From: JBBRCE01 sp038205115
Lineage (GTDB): Bacteria; Planctomycetota; Planctomycetia; Pirellulales; JBBRCE01
Direction of reading: 5' to 3'
Assembly: GCA_038205115.1 (NCBI GenBank)
Contig: JBBRCE010000018.1
Coordinates: 1 to 64,000, forward strand
DNA length: 64,000 bases
Part shown: in pieces, positions 9,234-17,096 of the stretch
Layout: the number at the start of each line of letters is the position of its first letter
How positions within the stretch are numbered: the stretch's first letter is position 1
Position numbers and translations under genes: made by a program
The notes under the pieces: generated by a model
What the model saw: only the letters and a program-made list of their open reading frames with translations
Databases searched by the model: none
What the model was told of the DNA's origin: nothing

Positions 9234-12035
9234 CTAATCCACAAAGGAGAACTCGTTGGACATCAGCAGCACCTGAGCATATCGCTCCCACGGTGTGAGC
9301 GTGTTCGACGAATCGGACGTCGCATTCGAGAGATACTTGGCCGCCAGCGCCAGTTCGGCATCGCTCGGCGCGCGGCCGTAGACCAAAGCGTACATCCGCT
9401 GCACGCCTGCTGCCGGATCGTTATCACTATGGCCTTCGCTACGTTTAGCGAGCCGCCGCGCTTGTTCGGTCGTTAGCGGACCATTCAGCAAATACAAAGC
9501 TTGCTGCGGAATGGTGGTACTAAAGCGCTGCGGGCTATGGGCGTCGGGGCTGGCGAAATCGAATGTGCGCATCAGTCCCGGCAAGTTCTGACGATCGACA
9601 TAAGCGTAGACCGTGCGACGCGAGATTTCTGGCGTTTTGCCCAGTTCAATCGAGCGGCCGCCGATCGCCGGATCGAGGTTGCCGCCCACGGCTAACAGCG
9701 AATCGCGGAGGGACTCAAAGTCCAGTCGCTGCCGATTCATACGCCACAGCAGCGCATTCTCGGGATCGACTCGGGCATTTTCGGCAGCGCGCGGATTGTC
9801 GGACGATTGCTGATACGTACTCGACAGCATGATCGTGCGATGCAGCTTTTTCAGCGACCAGCCGTCATTGATCAGTTGTGTTGCCAAGTAATCGAGAAGT
9901 TCAGGATGGCTAGGCGGTGAACTGCGTAAGCCAAAGTCGCTGGGCGTACGTACCAGCCCGACGCCAAAGTGGTGCAGCCAAATGCGGTTGACCAACACGC
10001 GCGCAGTCAGCGGGTTGTCCTTTGCGGCGATCTTGCGGGCAAGTTCCAGTCGCCCGCTGCCGTCTTTGAACGGTTGAGGCGTGGGGCCGTCGAGCAGGCT
10101 CAAGAACCGTCGCGGAACCTCGGGTCCAGGCTTATTTGGATTGCCACGTAGCAGTACGTGTGGCGTCACCGGCTTGGGCAGATCGTTAAGCGCGAGCGTT
10201 TGCAGCGGCGCCTTCGCCGAACCGTTGTAGATTGTCAATGCGTTGCGCAAGTCACGAACCTTGTCGCGCTGAGCGGTCGTAAAAAAGTGCTCTGCTTCCG
10301 CCAATGGAACGAAGGCCGGAGCATTTTCGGCAAACACGAGTTGTCGCAGCGCTTCATCGTCGGTATCCGGCAATGAGGTTGGCGGCGGCAAATGGTTTTG
10401 CGATGCAGATTCGAGCGCCGCTTGCCACTGTGCAGCCACCGCCAACAGCAGCGACGCATATCCGTCGGCCGCCGCACGCAACGATTGAGGCGCTTCGCCA
10501 GTAAACTGGGCCGAGATCCGCCGATTGAGTTGTTTTTTCGGATCATGCTCGTCACGCAGCGTCTGCAACACCGGACCACTCTTGGCGGCGAATTCACCAG
10601 CCGGCAGAGCGGCCCAGGCTTGCCAGGGCGCAAAGATCGGACTGAACTGTTTGCCTTGTTGCTCCAGCGTCGTTCGCCAACGCTGCACGACGCGCGGATG
10701 CGGTTGACCGGCAACCGGCGGCGACTTGAAATCTTCCGGCTTCTGCTTGATCGCACTTTGTCCGGCAATCAAATAGTCGGAAAGATGCGCGCGAACTTCG
10801 CCGACAAGCGTGGCATTTTGCTCGGCGATGTAACTGTCGATCTTGGCTTGCAGCGCGGACTGTCCGGCCGTGAATTCAGCCGACGGCGGCTCAAGTTGCA
10901 GTTGCTTATCGACGGAAGAATCGAAAACGCCATAGAGCGCGTAATAATCTTTGGCGGAAATCGGATCGAACTTGTGGTCGTGGCAACGGGCGCAACCAAC
11001 CGTTAATCCCAATAAGCCGCGGGCAACCACGTCGATCCGATCGTCGATCACGTCCTGCTTGTTGTTGAGAAATCTCCGCCCGAGCGTCAGAAATCCCATC
11101 GCGGCCAGCGATCGATCGTCACTTCGTGGCAGCTTGTCGGCCGCCAATTGCTGCAAGACAAACTGATCGTACGGCAGGTCGTCGTTGAGCGCATGAATCA
11201 GCCAATCGCGATACGTAAAGGCGAACGGATAGGTGCGTTCTTCTTTAAACACGTAGCCCTTGGTGTCGGCATATCGGGCCACGTCCAACCAATAACGGCC
11301 CCAACGCTCGCCGTAATGCGGCGACGCGAGCAAGCGGTCGACGACGTGAGCAAAGGCATCAGCCGATGTGTCGGCGACAAATGCTTCGACTTCCTTAGGT
11401 GTGGGCGGTAGGCCAATCAGATCGAAGGTTGCTCGGCGGATCAACGTGCGGCGATCGGTGGGTGGCGCCGGCGCGAAATGCGCCGCTTCGAGCCTGGCCA
11501 GAACAAATCGATCCAGCGGAGCCTGACACCAGTTCAGGTTTTCGACGACCGGCAGATCGGGTCGGCGGATGGGCTGGAATGCCCAGTGCGATTTCGCCGC
11601 CGATTCTTTCGACGGACCCGCAGCCAAATCGGCGGTTGCTGGCGGCCACGGTGCGCCCGCTTTGATCCACGCGGACAATATCTCGATCTGAGCGTCCGGC
11701 AGTTTTTTGGCATCGGGCGGCATCTTCAATTCGCCCGCGTGCCGTACGGCTTTAATGAGCAGGCTGTGCGTTGGCTCTCCGCTCACAATGGCAGGTCCGG
11801 ATTCTCCGCCTTTAAGCAGTGCCGCGCGCGAATCGAGTCGCAAGCTGGCCTCTTGCTTCTGCGCCCCGTGACACTGCTGGCATTGAGCCGCCAGGAGTGG
11901 CCGCACGCTCTTTTCGAAAAATTCGGTTTGCTCGGCCGTAGCCGGCGACGCAGGCGCGGCTTCGTCAGCTAGCAAAGGCACAGCCGCAGAGATCATCGCC
12001 ACCGCTGCCAGCAACCAATAGCGAGAAAAACACAT
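9234..12035 (-). CDS. PSD1/DUF1549/DUF1553 planctomycete cytochrome C-type protein
   Basis: 933 residues with a signal peptide (MCFSRYWLLAAVAMISAAVP). A cytochrome C-type heme motif, CQQCH at residues 52-56, is followed by SLRLDSRAALLKGGESGPAI, typical of the PSCyt1 domain. DUF1549 starts near RLEAAHFAPAPPTDRRTLIRR and includes YGERWGRYWLDVARYADT. DUF1553 occupies the C-terminal half (LVNRIWLHHFGVGLVRTPSDFG, LSSTYQQSS). These large exported proteins are a planctomycete hallmark. They usually pair with a DUF1501 protein, but none is adjacent here. They probably take part in periplasmic electron transfer or polysaccharide breakdown; this is inference. Confidence 0.93.
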   Translation of the reverse strand: MCFSRYWLLAAVAMISAAVPLLADEAAPASPATAEQTEFFEKSVRPLLAAQCQQCHGAQKQEASLRLDSRAALLKGGESGPAIVSGEPTHSLLIKAVRHAGELKMPPDAKKLPDAQIEILSAWIKAGAPWPPATADLAAGPSKESAAKSHWAFQPIRRPDLPVVENLNWCQAPLDRFVLARLEAAHFAPAPPTDRRTLIRRATFDLIGLPPTPKEVEAFVADTSADAFAHVVDRLLASPHYGERWGRYWLDVARYADTKGYVFKEERTYPFAFTYRDWLIHALNDDLPYDQFVLQQLAADKLPRSDDRSLAAMGFLTLGRRFLNNKQDVIDDRIDVVARGLLGLTVGCARCHDHKFDPISAKDYYALYGVFDSSVDKQLQLEPPSAEFTAGQSALQAKIDSYIAEQNATLVGEVRAHLSDYLIAGQSAIKQKPEDFKSPPVAGQPHPRVVQRWRTTLEQQGKQFSPIFAPWQAWAALPAGEFAAKSGPVLQTLRDEHDPKKQLNRRISAQFTGEAPQSLRAAADGYASLLLAVAAQWQAALESASQNHLPPPTSLPDTDDEALRQLVFAENAPAFVPLAEAEHFFTTAQRDKVRDLRNALTIYNGSAKAPLQTLALNDLPKPVTPHVLLRGNPNKPGPEVPRRFLSLLDGPTPQPFKDGSGRLELARKIAAKDNPLTARVLVNRIWLHHFGVGLVRTPSDFGLRSSPPSHPELLDYLATQLINDGWSLKKLHRTIMLSSTYQQSSDNPRAAENARVDPENALLWRMNRQRLDFESLRDSLLAVGGNLDPAIGGRSIELGKTPEISRRTVYAYVDRQNLPGLMRTFDFASPDAHSPQRFSTTIPQQALYLLNGPLTTEQARRLAKRSEGHSDNDPAAGVQRMYALVYGRAPSDAELALAAKYLSNATSDSSNTLTPWERYAQVLLMSNEFSFVD

Positions 12036-12264
12036 CGGCGGAAATCTCGGAAAGGAGCATGGCTGGGATGGGCCGACGCTGGAACCGGCAGGCGACCGCT
12101 AAAGGCGGCACATGTCATTGTACTTGCACGGCGCGCCGACCGGCAATGCCTGCGGCGATGACGATTCGATTCAAGTGTTGCGCCCGTTTGGTCGATAAGA
12201 GCGCACGGCGCCAACCAAGTTGGACCGCCCGCAACGACCGCGTTTTTTGCCGGTAGGAAATTGC

Positions 12265-13179
12265 ATGGCTGACTTCGGACCGCAAATCATCGACTCGGTG
12301 CTGGCCGCCTGTCAGGCAGGCGCGGGCGAAATTGCCTCGGGCTTGTCGCGCACGCTGGATGTCGCCATCGAAGTCACCGCGGCCGAGGCCAGCACCTTTG
12401 CCGTCGCTGCCGAGCAACTGGGCGACGCGCCCGGTCTGCTGGTCATATTGAATTGCGGTGGGCAAGCTGCCATCGTCGCGCTCAGTCAGACGTGTGGGCT
12501 GCTGCCAGATTGGTGCGCTGCGCCTGATTCGACCGGCAAAAGCAAACTCACCACACTGGCGCAAGAACTCGGCATGCTGGTACTGCCAGAAACCTTCATG
12601 CCGGAGGATTTTCAGGCGCAATATGTCAAACCACTGTTGGAGGCAATCCGCGCCGGTCAACCTCCTAGCGACGCCGGCACGGTCGCACTAAAACTCCGAG
12701 CCGGCGAGAAGTCGGCCACGGCATGGATGATCTGGCCGCTGGACAAGCCGTCAGAGATGCTGGTCACCGCACAAGCGACTGTGCCACAACCGGTGGCAGC
12801 GTCGTCAACCGCTGCGCCACTAAGTTCAACGGCCGTCGCGGCAGCCACGGTCGCCGTCGCCAAGCAAGTGGCCGTTGCCTCGCCGCAGCCAACGATTCTT
12901 CCGCTGCCGCTGTTTACCCGCAGTTTGTTGCACATTCGCGTTCCGGTCACCGTTTCGCTGGCCACCAAAAAACAGCCACTCGGCAACATCCTCGACCTCG
13001 GTCCGGGTTCCATCATTCACTTCATGAAATCTTGCGAAGAGATGTTGGAGCTGCAAGTGGGCGGCCGACCGGTGGCGCTGGGCGAAGCCGTGAAGGTTGG
13101 CGATAAGTTCGGGCTACGATTGACGTCGATGATTCTGCCGGAAGAGCGATTCAAAGTCGTCGGCGCCGGCAATTCTTAA
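12265..13179 (+). CDS. FliN/SpoA-domain protein (flagellar motor switch-like)
   Basis: 304 residues from the ATG at 12265, preceded by TAGGAAA. The C-terminal 80 residues are a SpoA/FliN surface domain: LLHIRVPVTVSLATKKQPLG, ILDLGPGSIIHF, LELQVGGRPVALGEAVKVGDKFGLRL. Before it lies a Pro/Ala/Val-rich linker of about 60 residues, and the first 170 residues contain a FliM/FliY-like section (LLVILNCGGQAAIVAL). In flagellated bacteria such proteins form the C-ring that CheY-P contacts. No other flagellar gene is in the window, so assignment to fliN or fliY is uncertain. Confidence 0.8.
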   Translation: MADFGPQIIDSVLAACQAGAGEIASGLSRTLDVAIEVTAAEASTFAVAAEQLGDAPGLLVILNCGGQAAIVALSQTCGLLPDWCAAPDSTGKSKLTTLAQELGMLVLPETFMPEDFQAQYVKPLLEAIRAGQPPSDAGTVALKLRAGEKSATAWMIWPLDKPSEMLVTAQATVPQPVAASSTAAPLSSTAVAAATVAVAKQVAVASPQPTILPLPLFTRSLLHIRVPVTVSLATKKQPLGNILDLGPGSIIHFMKSCEEMLELQVGGRPVALGEAVKVGDKFGLRLTSMILPEERFKVVGAGNS

Positions 13180-13305
13180 TTCGCACGCTCCTTGGTGCGG
13201 CCAAACCGCTTGAAGTTTTGACGTCAGCGGCTATCTTCAATTTGCGGAACGCGCGTTTCGCGATTGCCACTTCGCTCCGTCACGCACTTCTCGTGGGTCG
13301 TCGAT

Positions 13306-13593
13306 ATGCTGTATCTGAATATCTGGTTGACGGTCAAAGAAAAAAGTAACGTTCCCAAAGTCCGCGACCTGCTTGCCCAGGCGGCTACGTTGTCGCGCGC
13401 GGAGCCGGGTTGCCTGCGATTCGAAGCGTACCAGTCCAACAACGACGACTCGCGATTCTTGCTCTCGGAACACTGGGAATCTTCGGCCGCATTGGATGTG
13501 CATCGCACGGCGCAGGCCTACACCACGATTTATCAACCGCAAGTGCTACCGCTTGTGAACCGCGAAGCGCATCCCAGTACACTGCTGTCGTGA
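13306..13593 (+). CDS. Antibiotic biosynthesis monooxygenase (ABM) domain protein
   Basis: 95 residues from the ATG at 13306 (MLYLNIWLTVKEKSNVPKV). The ABM/YgiN-type fold is recognisable from the pattern AEPGCLRFEAYQSNNDDSRF, LLSEHWESSAALDVH and an HRTAQAYTTI near the end. The domain is a small cofactor-free dimeric ferredoxin-like fold that can oxidise quinol-like molecules or degrade heme. The substrate cannot be told from sequence. It stands alone between the FliN-like gene and the M28 gene. Confidence 0.85.
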   Translation: MLYLNIWLTVKEKSNVPKVRDLLAQAATLSRAEPGCLRFEAYQSNNDDSRFLLSEHWESSAALDVHRTAQAYTTIYQPQVLPLVNREAHPSTLLS

Positions 13594-13928
13594 TCGAGCA
13601 CGCTTGCTCTACGCATTACGCTATGGTGATCCGTTACGTCTTAGCTCGCTCGTCGAAGGCCGTTGGCGGAAAAAGTACAACGGCCACAACCACGATTTCC
13701 CAGATGGCCATGGCCAGGCGGATCGACAAGCTCATCTTACAGCGCTGGCAAAATGGGAGACGCTCAAGGTCAATCGTGATCGTGACGCCATCCGCCGGCA
13801 TGAACACGCTTACAAAGCCGCCATTGACCAGTGGGAGCCAGTTCTCAGTTGGTCGAGTCAGCAAGCGGAAATAAGAAAATGCGCGGCGGCGAGTTCGCTG
13901 AATATTAGCCGCGCCATTCGTCGTGCCT
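13594..13928. other. Stretch without a recognised gene
   Basis: About 335 bases between the ABM gene and the convergent M28 peptidase gene. Three overlapping open frames of 76-154 codons exist (two on plus, one on minus), but none shows a known domain, a convincing ribosome site or composition clearly better than the others. Nothing firm can be said. Confidence 0.4.
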
Positions 13929-14927
13929 TCACTTGACCTGCTTAAGCCATTCGAGCACTACCCAGCCGACTTTGGCGAGAGAAAGCGGCGAGCAATGTTC
14001 GAGAGCATCACGTTCGGTACGCCATTGCGGATAATCGACATCGACAATACAGCAGCTTGGAATTTTGGCGATCGCATGTAGCTTTTCGTGGTCGGCGCCA
14101 AAATCGCTTTTGCGATCAGAGATGAATTCTCGCACGCCACATTTGTAGGCAACGCGCCAAATGTCTTGCACTGTCGGCCGACTATCGCTCCAACTCATGC
14201 TCGTAAATTCTTGGTAGATTTGCAGATTTTCGCCGCCAACCAATTCCAAATCCACGGCGTAGTGGTATTTGTACGCTGGCGGGTTATCGACGTACGAGTG
14301 CGCAAAAAAATCGCTGCCGATGAAGTGCGGATCGCCGGCAGTTTTTTTCGTACGCTCCGTAACGACCAAATCCGTAGCGTCAAACAAAACAAAATCGACG
14401 CCGTACTTGCTTTCCAGTGTTGGCATCCAGCGAGCAAGTTCCATAAGTACAGCAACCCCACTTGCGCTGTTGGCTCCGATGAATTTGCCCTGCGGGTTTC
14501 TGGGATCCTTATCGGGATACGGACGCGAATCGTAGTGCGTGCAAATCAAGATGCGATCTTTGCGATCGGGATGCCACTCGACAATCATGTTTGCCATGTC
14601 GATTTCTTTGTCTGCCAGCGGACTTTTTGCCCGGAAGGCTTGGGGCGTGACACGCGCGCCCAGCTTTTGAAATCCTGAGGCCAGCAACTGCCACTGCGCA
14701 GCCATGCCCGGTGAGCCCGACGGTCGCGGACCACAATCGCAGATCTGCTTGAGAAACTGGAAGGCTTCTTTACCGTCGAAAGGAATGTCTTCTAACCGCA
14801 CCTTTGGTTCTTCCGACTTCTTAGGAGCGGCCGCGGCAATCTGCGATGAATGACTTCCCCATACAACGACCGTTAAGGCAAGCGTTGCCGCCGCAAGATA
14901 AATCGCCAGGGTCTTTTTGCGGCACAT
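13929..14927 (-). CDS. M28/glutaminyl-cyclotransferase-like protein with degenerate zinc site
   Basis: 332 residues with a signal-anchor (LAIYLAAATLALTVVVWG). The overall alignment with exported M28/QC-type proteins is good: FLKQICDCGPRPSGSPG, ILICTHYDSRPYPD, GVAVLMELARWMPTLE, DFVLFDATDLV, YAVDLELVGG and DHEKLHAIAKIPSCCIVDVDYP. Only His131 and Asp226 of the usual metal site are present. The GAND segment reads GANSASG (S154), the catalytic Glu pair is TD (T185, D186), and the last His is R303 (PQWRTERD). The protein is otherwise intact and has no frameshift. Inference: a catalytically inactive homologue with a binding or chaperone-like role. Confidence 0.85.
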   Translation of the reverse strand: MCRKKTLAIYLAAATLALTVVVWGSHSSQIAAAAPKKSEEPKVRLEDIPFDGKEAFQFLKQICDCGPRPSGSPGMAAQWQLLASGFQKLGARVTPQAFRAKSPLADKEIDMANMIVEWHPDRKDRILICTHYDSRPYPDKDPRNPQGKFIGANSASGVAVLMELARWMPTLESKYGVDFVLFDATDLVVTERTKKTAGDPHFIGSDFFAHSYVDNPPAYKYHYAVDLELVGGENLQIYQEFTSMSWSDSRPTVQDIWRVAYKCGVREFISDRKSDFGADHEKLHAIAKIPSCCIVDVDYPQWRTERDALEHCSPLSLAKVGWVVLEWLKQVK

Positions 14928-15108
14928 TGATCCGGCTCCGTCTTAGGACGCATAAAACTGGCGCGGATTGTACGCAGAGTACTTGGCCATGGGAAGGCGA
15001 AAATGCTTTGCTAGCAAGCCAGAAACACGTCGACAAACAGAAACGCCTTGGCGAGTTTTGCAACTGGCCAAGGCGATATGCTTGCGCGTTTTGTGATGTG
15101 CGTACACA

Positions 15109-15750
15109 CTACCTAACGGGAAAGGCGAACTTAGCAGACGAGAACGTGGATTTCACTGGTGCATCAAAATACACGGGACGTACCTCGGCGGTTGCCGTCG
15201 CTTCTTCGTGCGTCAATGCGTTGGGAACCGAAAACCGCGTTGACGTCAGGCTCACGCGTTCAATCGGCGACGGTGCGATCTGAGTTGCAACGTTCGCGGC
15301 TTCGCTTACTTCGACATTGCTGAGCGAATTGCAGCACGCGCAGCCGCACTTCGGGCAGGTCCATTCGACATTGCACTTGCGAACCGGCTCGTACGCGAGG
15401 TACGGGATTTTAACCAGCTTTTTAACATTGCGATACGTGCAATCGCATTTGCCGTCGTCGCTTCCGCACGTCACGGCACATCCGCCGTCTTGATTGTTGC
15501 ACGTTTCGCAGCAAGGCGCGTGACCGGGAATGCACATTTCCTCGCACGTGCAGCAGTACTTGTATTTGATAACTTTTTTCGTGTCGCAGTACGAATGACA
15601 AACGGGCAATAGCCCTTCGTGGCATCCGCATTTGGGGCAACATGTGCCGGGCACGCAGATCGAATCGGCGCAACAAGTCGGTTCGCCGGCATGCCCGATG
15701 GAAGTGATTGTCGCAATGGCCAACAGCGCGCAGGTGTAGAATGACTTCAT
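15109..15750 (-). CDS. Cysteine-rich exported protein 1
   Basis: 213 residues from the ATG at 15750, preceded by TTTCACGGAGGA. A signal peptide (MKSFYTCALLAIATITSIGHA) precedes a domain with 27 cysteines in total, many in CC, CxC and CPKCGC groups. The core phrases are KKVIKYKYCCTCEEMCIPGH and VRKCNVEWTCPKCGCACC. The last 75 residues lack cysteine and are Ser/Thr/Ala/Val-rich. The divergent neighbour at 16296 is a paralogue (shared KxKKVxYKCxCxxxCIPH pattern). Function is unknown. Inference: a disulfide-linked component of the proteinaceous planctomycete envelope, or a metal-binding protein. Confidence 0.85.
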   Translation of the reverse strand: MKSFYTCALLAIATITSIGHAGEPTCCADSICVPGTCCPKCGCHEGLLPVCHSYCDTKKVIKYKYCCTCEEMCIPGHAPCCETCNNQDGGCAVTCGSDDGKCDCTYRNVKKLVKIPYLAYEPVRKCNVEWTCPKCGCACCNSLSNVEVSEAANVATQIAPSPIERVSLTSTRFSVPNALTHEEATATAEVRPVYFDAPVKSTFSSAKFAFPVR

Positions 15751-15773
15751 CTTCGATTCCTCCGTGAAAAGTC
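15739..15773 (-). promoter_or_regulatory. Extended Shine-Dalgarno leader of cysteine-rich gene 1
   Basis: The minus strand reads TTTCACGGAGGA about seven bases before the ATG at 15750. The same 12-mer precedes the genes at 16296 and 17097. It fixes the start codon and suggests a common translation strength for the three genes. Confidence 0.75.
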
Positions 15774-16279
15774 GGCGCCGGAAGTTCGCGATCGGTGCGG
15801 TCTCCGCGTGGAGGCTCGTGCTGGCAACCATGCCATCCTCCTGAAGCTCCTCATCGACCAGTTCAATTCGCGTATTTGATGAGAAGTCGCGGGACGTGCG
15901 AACTCGCGCAGTTGCCAAACTGAACTTGGCGAATGGCGTCAAAGTCAACGCAGCCGGCAAAGTTGATCGTCGCGTTGACGTCACAAAAATGCGCCGGTTT
16001 TGGCAGCAATTCAAGCGAATTCGCCGGTAATGACTGCCCGCGACGGCAAAGTTCCCCCAGGCGGAACAACCGTCACTGCCCGTTGTTCTTACGATCATCG
16101 GAAGAACAATCTTAATAATTAAATGCCGCCGTACATTCGAGTTAATCAATATTCGGATAGTTCAGCGTGCAGGGCGGGCCGAGATGCCCGGCGAGCAAAT
16201 GGATTAGCTGTTCAACCTCGCGCTCAAACAGGACTGCTGTTAGAACGAGTCCAATTGAATTCGGTTACTCGATCCAACT
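15774..16279. other. Divergent promoter region of the cysteine-rich gene pair
   Basis: About 500 bases between the two leaders. Long N-terminal extensions of both genes run into it but have no domain content and differ in composition. An AT-rich block near 16105-16125 (TCTTAATAATTAAATG) is a candidate promoter element. No terminator is visible. Confidence 0.45.
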
Positions 16280-16292
16280 TTCACGGAGGAGT
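16280..16292 (+). promoter_or_regulatory. Extended Shine-Dalgarno of cysteine-rich gene 2
   Basis: TTTCACGGAGGA lies just before GTCTC and the ATG at 16296. It is identical to the leader 12-mers of the genes starting at 15750 (minus) and 17097, which is beyond what ribosome binding alone needs. Confidence 0.75.
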
Positions 16293-16295
16293 CTC

Positions 16296-17009
16296 ATGTC
16301 GAAACTTATTGTGGCAGGTTGCCTAATTGTTGCTGGGCTGATGGTTCAGCCGTTGATGGCCCAGTCGCCATGCTGCGATGGCGGATGCAACACAGGCTGC
16401 AACTCATGCTGCCCCAGTTGTGGATGCCAAGATTGCTGCGGCTGCTGCAAATTGGTCTGCGAGATGAAGAAAATCAAAAAGGTTGAATACAAGTGCAAAT
16501 GCGATACGATCTGCATTCCGCACGAAACGTGTCATAATCAGATCGAACGTTGCGGTTGCGAACCGAATTGCCCCGGCCATTGCAATTGCGATAGCTGCCT
16601 GAGCAAATATCTTTCCGGCTTCTTTTGCCACGACTGCAATGGTGCTCCTTGCGCTGATGCCATCGTGCAACACAAGCTGGTCAAGTGCGAATACACCTGC
16701 ACGGTGCCCGTTTATAAATGGGTTCACCAAAGCTGCTGCTCGCAGTGCGGCAATGTGAACGAATGCGGTTGCGGCAACGGTTGCGGCAACGGTTGCGGCT
16801 CGGCTTGCGGCAATCCAGGCGGCTGCTCGCAAGGTTGCTGTGAAGGTGCTCCTGCTGCTGAAGCACCAGCGCCCGCTCCGATATCTACGCCGACACCAGC
16901 CTCTCCGATAACCTTCGTCGTGCCTCAGACCAATAACATTCCCGTCTCTTACTACACGACCGACCGTCAACCTGCGCCGGAAACTCCGGTTCGGTTGAAA
17001 CTTCGCTAA
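16296..17009 (+). CDS. Cysteine-rich exported protein 2
   Basis: 237 residues from the ATG at 16296, with a signal peptide (MSKLIVAGCLIVAGLMVQPL). About 40 cysteines follow, first in a dense block (CCDGGCNTGCNSCCPSCGC), then in the shared core (KKIKKVEYKCKCDTICIPHE and KLVKCEYTCTVPVYKWV), then in a CGNG repeat. The last 60 residues are Pro/Ala/Thr-rich and free of cysteine. It is divergent from, and homologous to, the protein at 15109-15750 and sits 87 bases upstream of a porin gene with the same leader. Probably an outer-envelope structural or metal-binding protein; this is inference. Confidence 0.87.
   Translation: MSKLIVAGCLIVAGLMVQPLMAQSPCCDGGCNTGCNSCCPSCGCQDCCGCCKLVCEMKKIKKVEYKCKCDTICIPHETCHNQIERCGCEPNCPGHCNCDSCLSKYLSGFFCHDCNGAPCADAIVQHKLVKCEYTCTVPVYKWVHQSCCSQCGNVNECGCGNGCGNGCGSACGNPGGCSQGCCEGAPAAEAPAPAPISTPTPASPITFVVPQTNNIPVSYYTTDRQPAPETPVRLKLR
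16767..16800 (+). repeat. Short tandem repeat inside cysteine-rich gene 2
   Basis: Two perfect copies of the 12-mer GGTTGCGGCAAC, then a partial third, encode CGNGCGNGCG. In-frame gain or loss of 12 bases would change the number of cysteine pairs without breaking the protein. Confidence 0.85.
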
Positions 17010-17096
17010 TTCTCCGCTGGCCAATGGATGGCCTAGGCGATCGTCGAAGTTGAAAATTTCTGCACGGATCAAGTTTATATTTCACGGAGGAATGAA

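Noticed and set aside
13604..13936. Frames of about 80-150 codons between the ABM and M28 genes
   Set aside because: Several overlapping frames with equal, weak support; none recognisable, so none is called.
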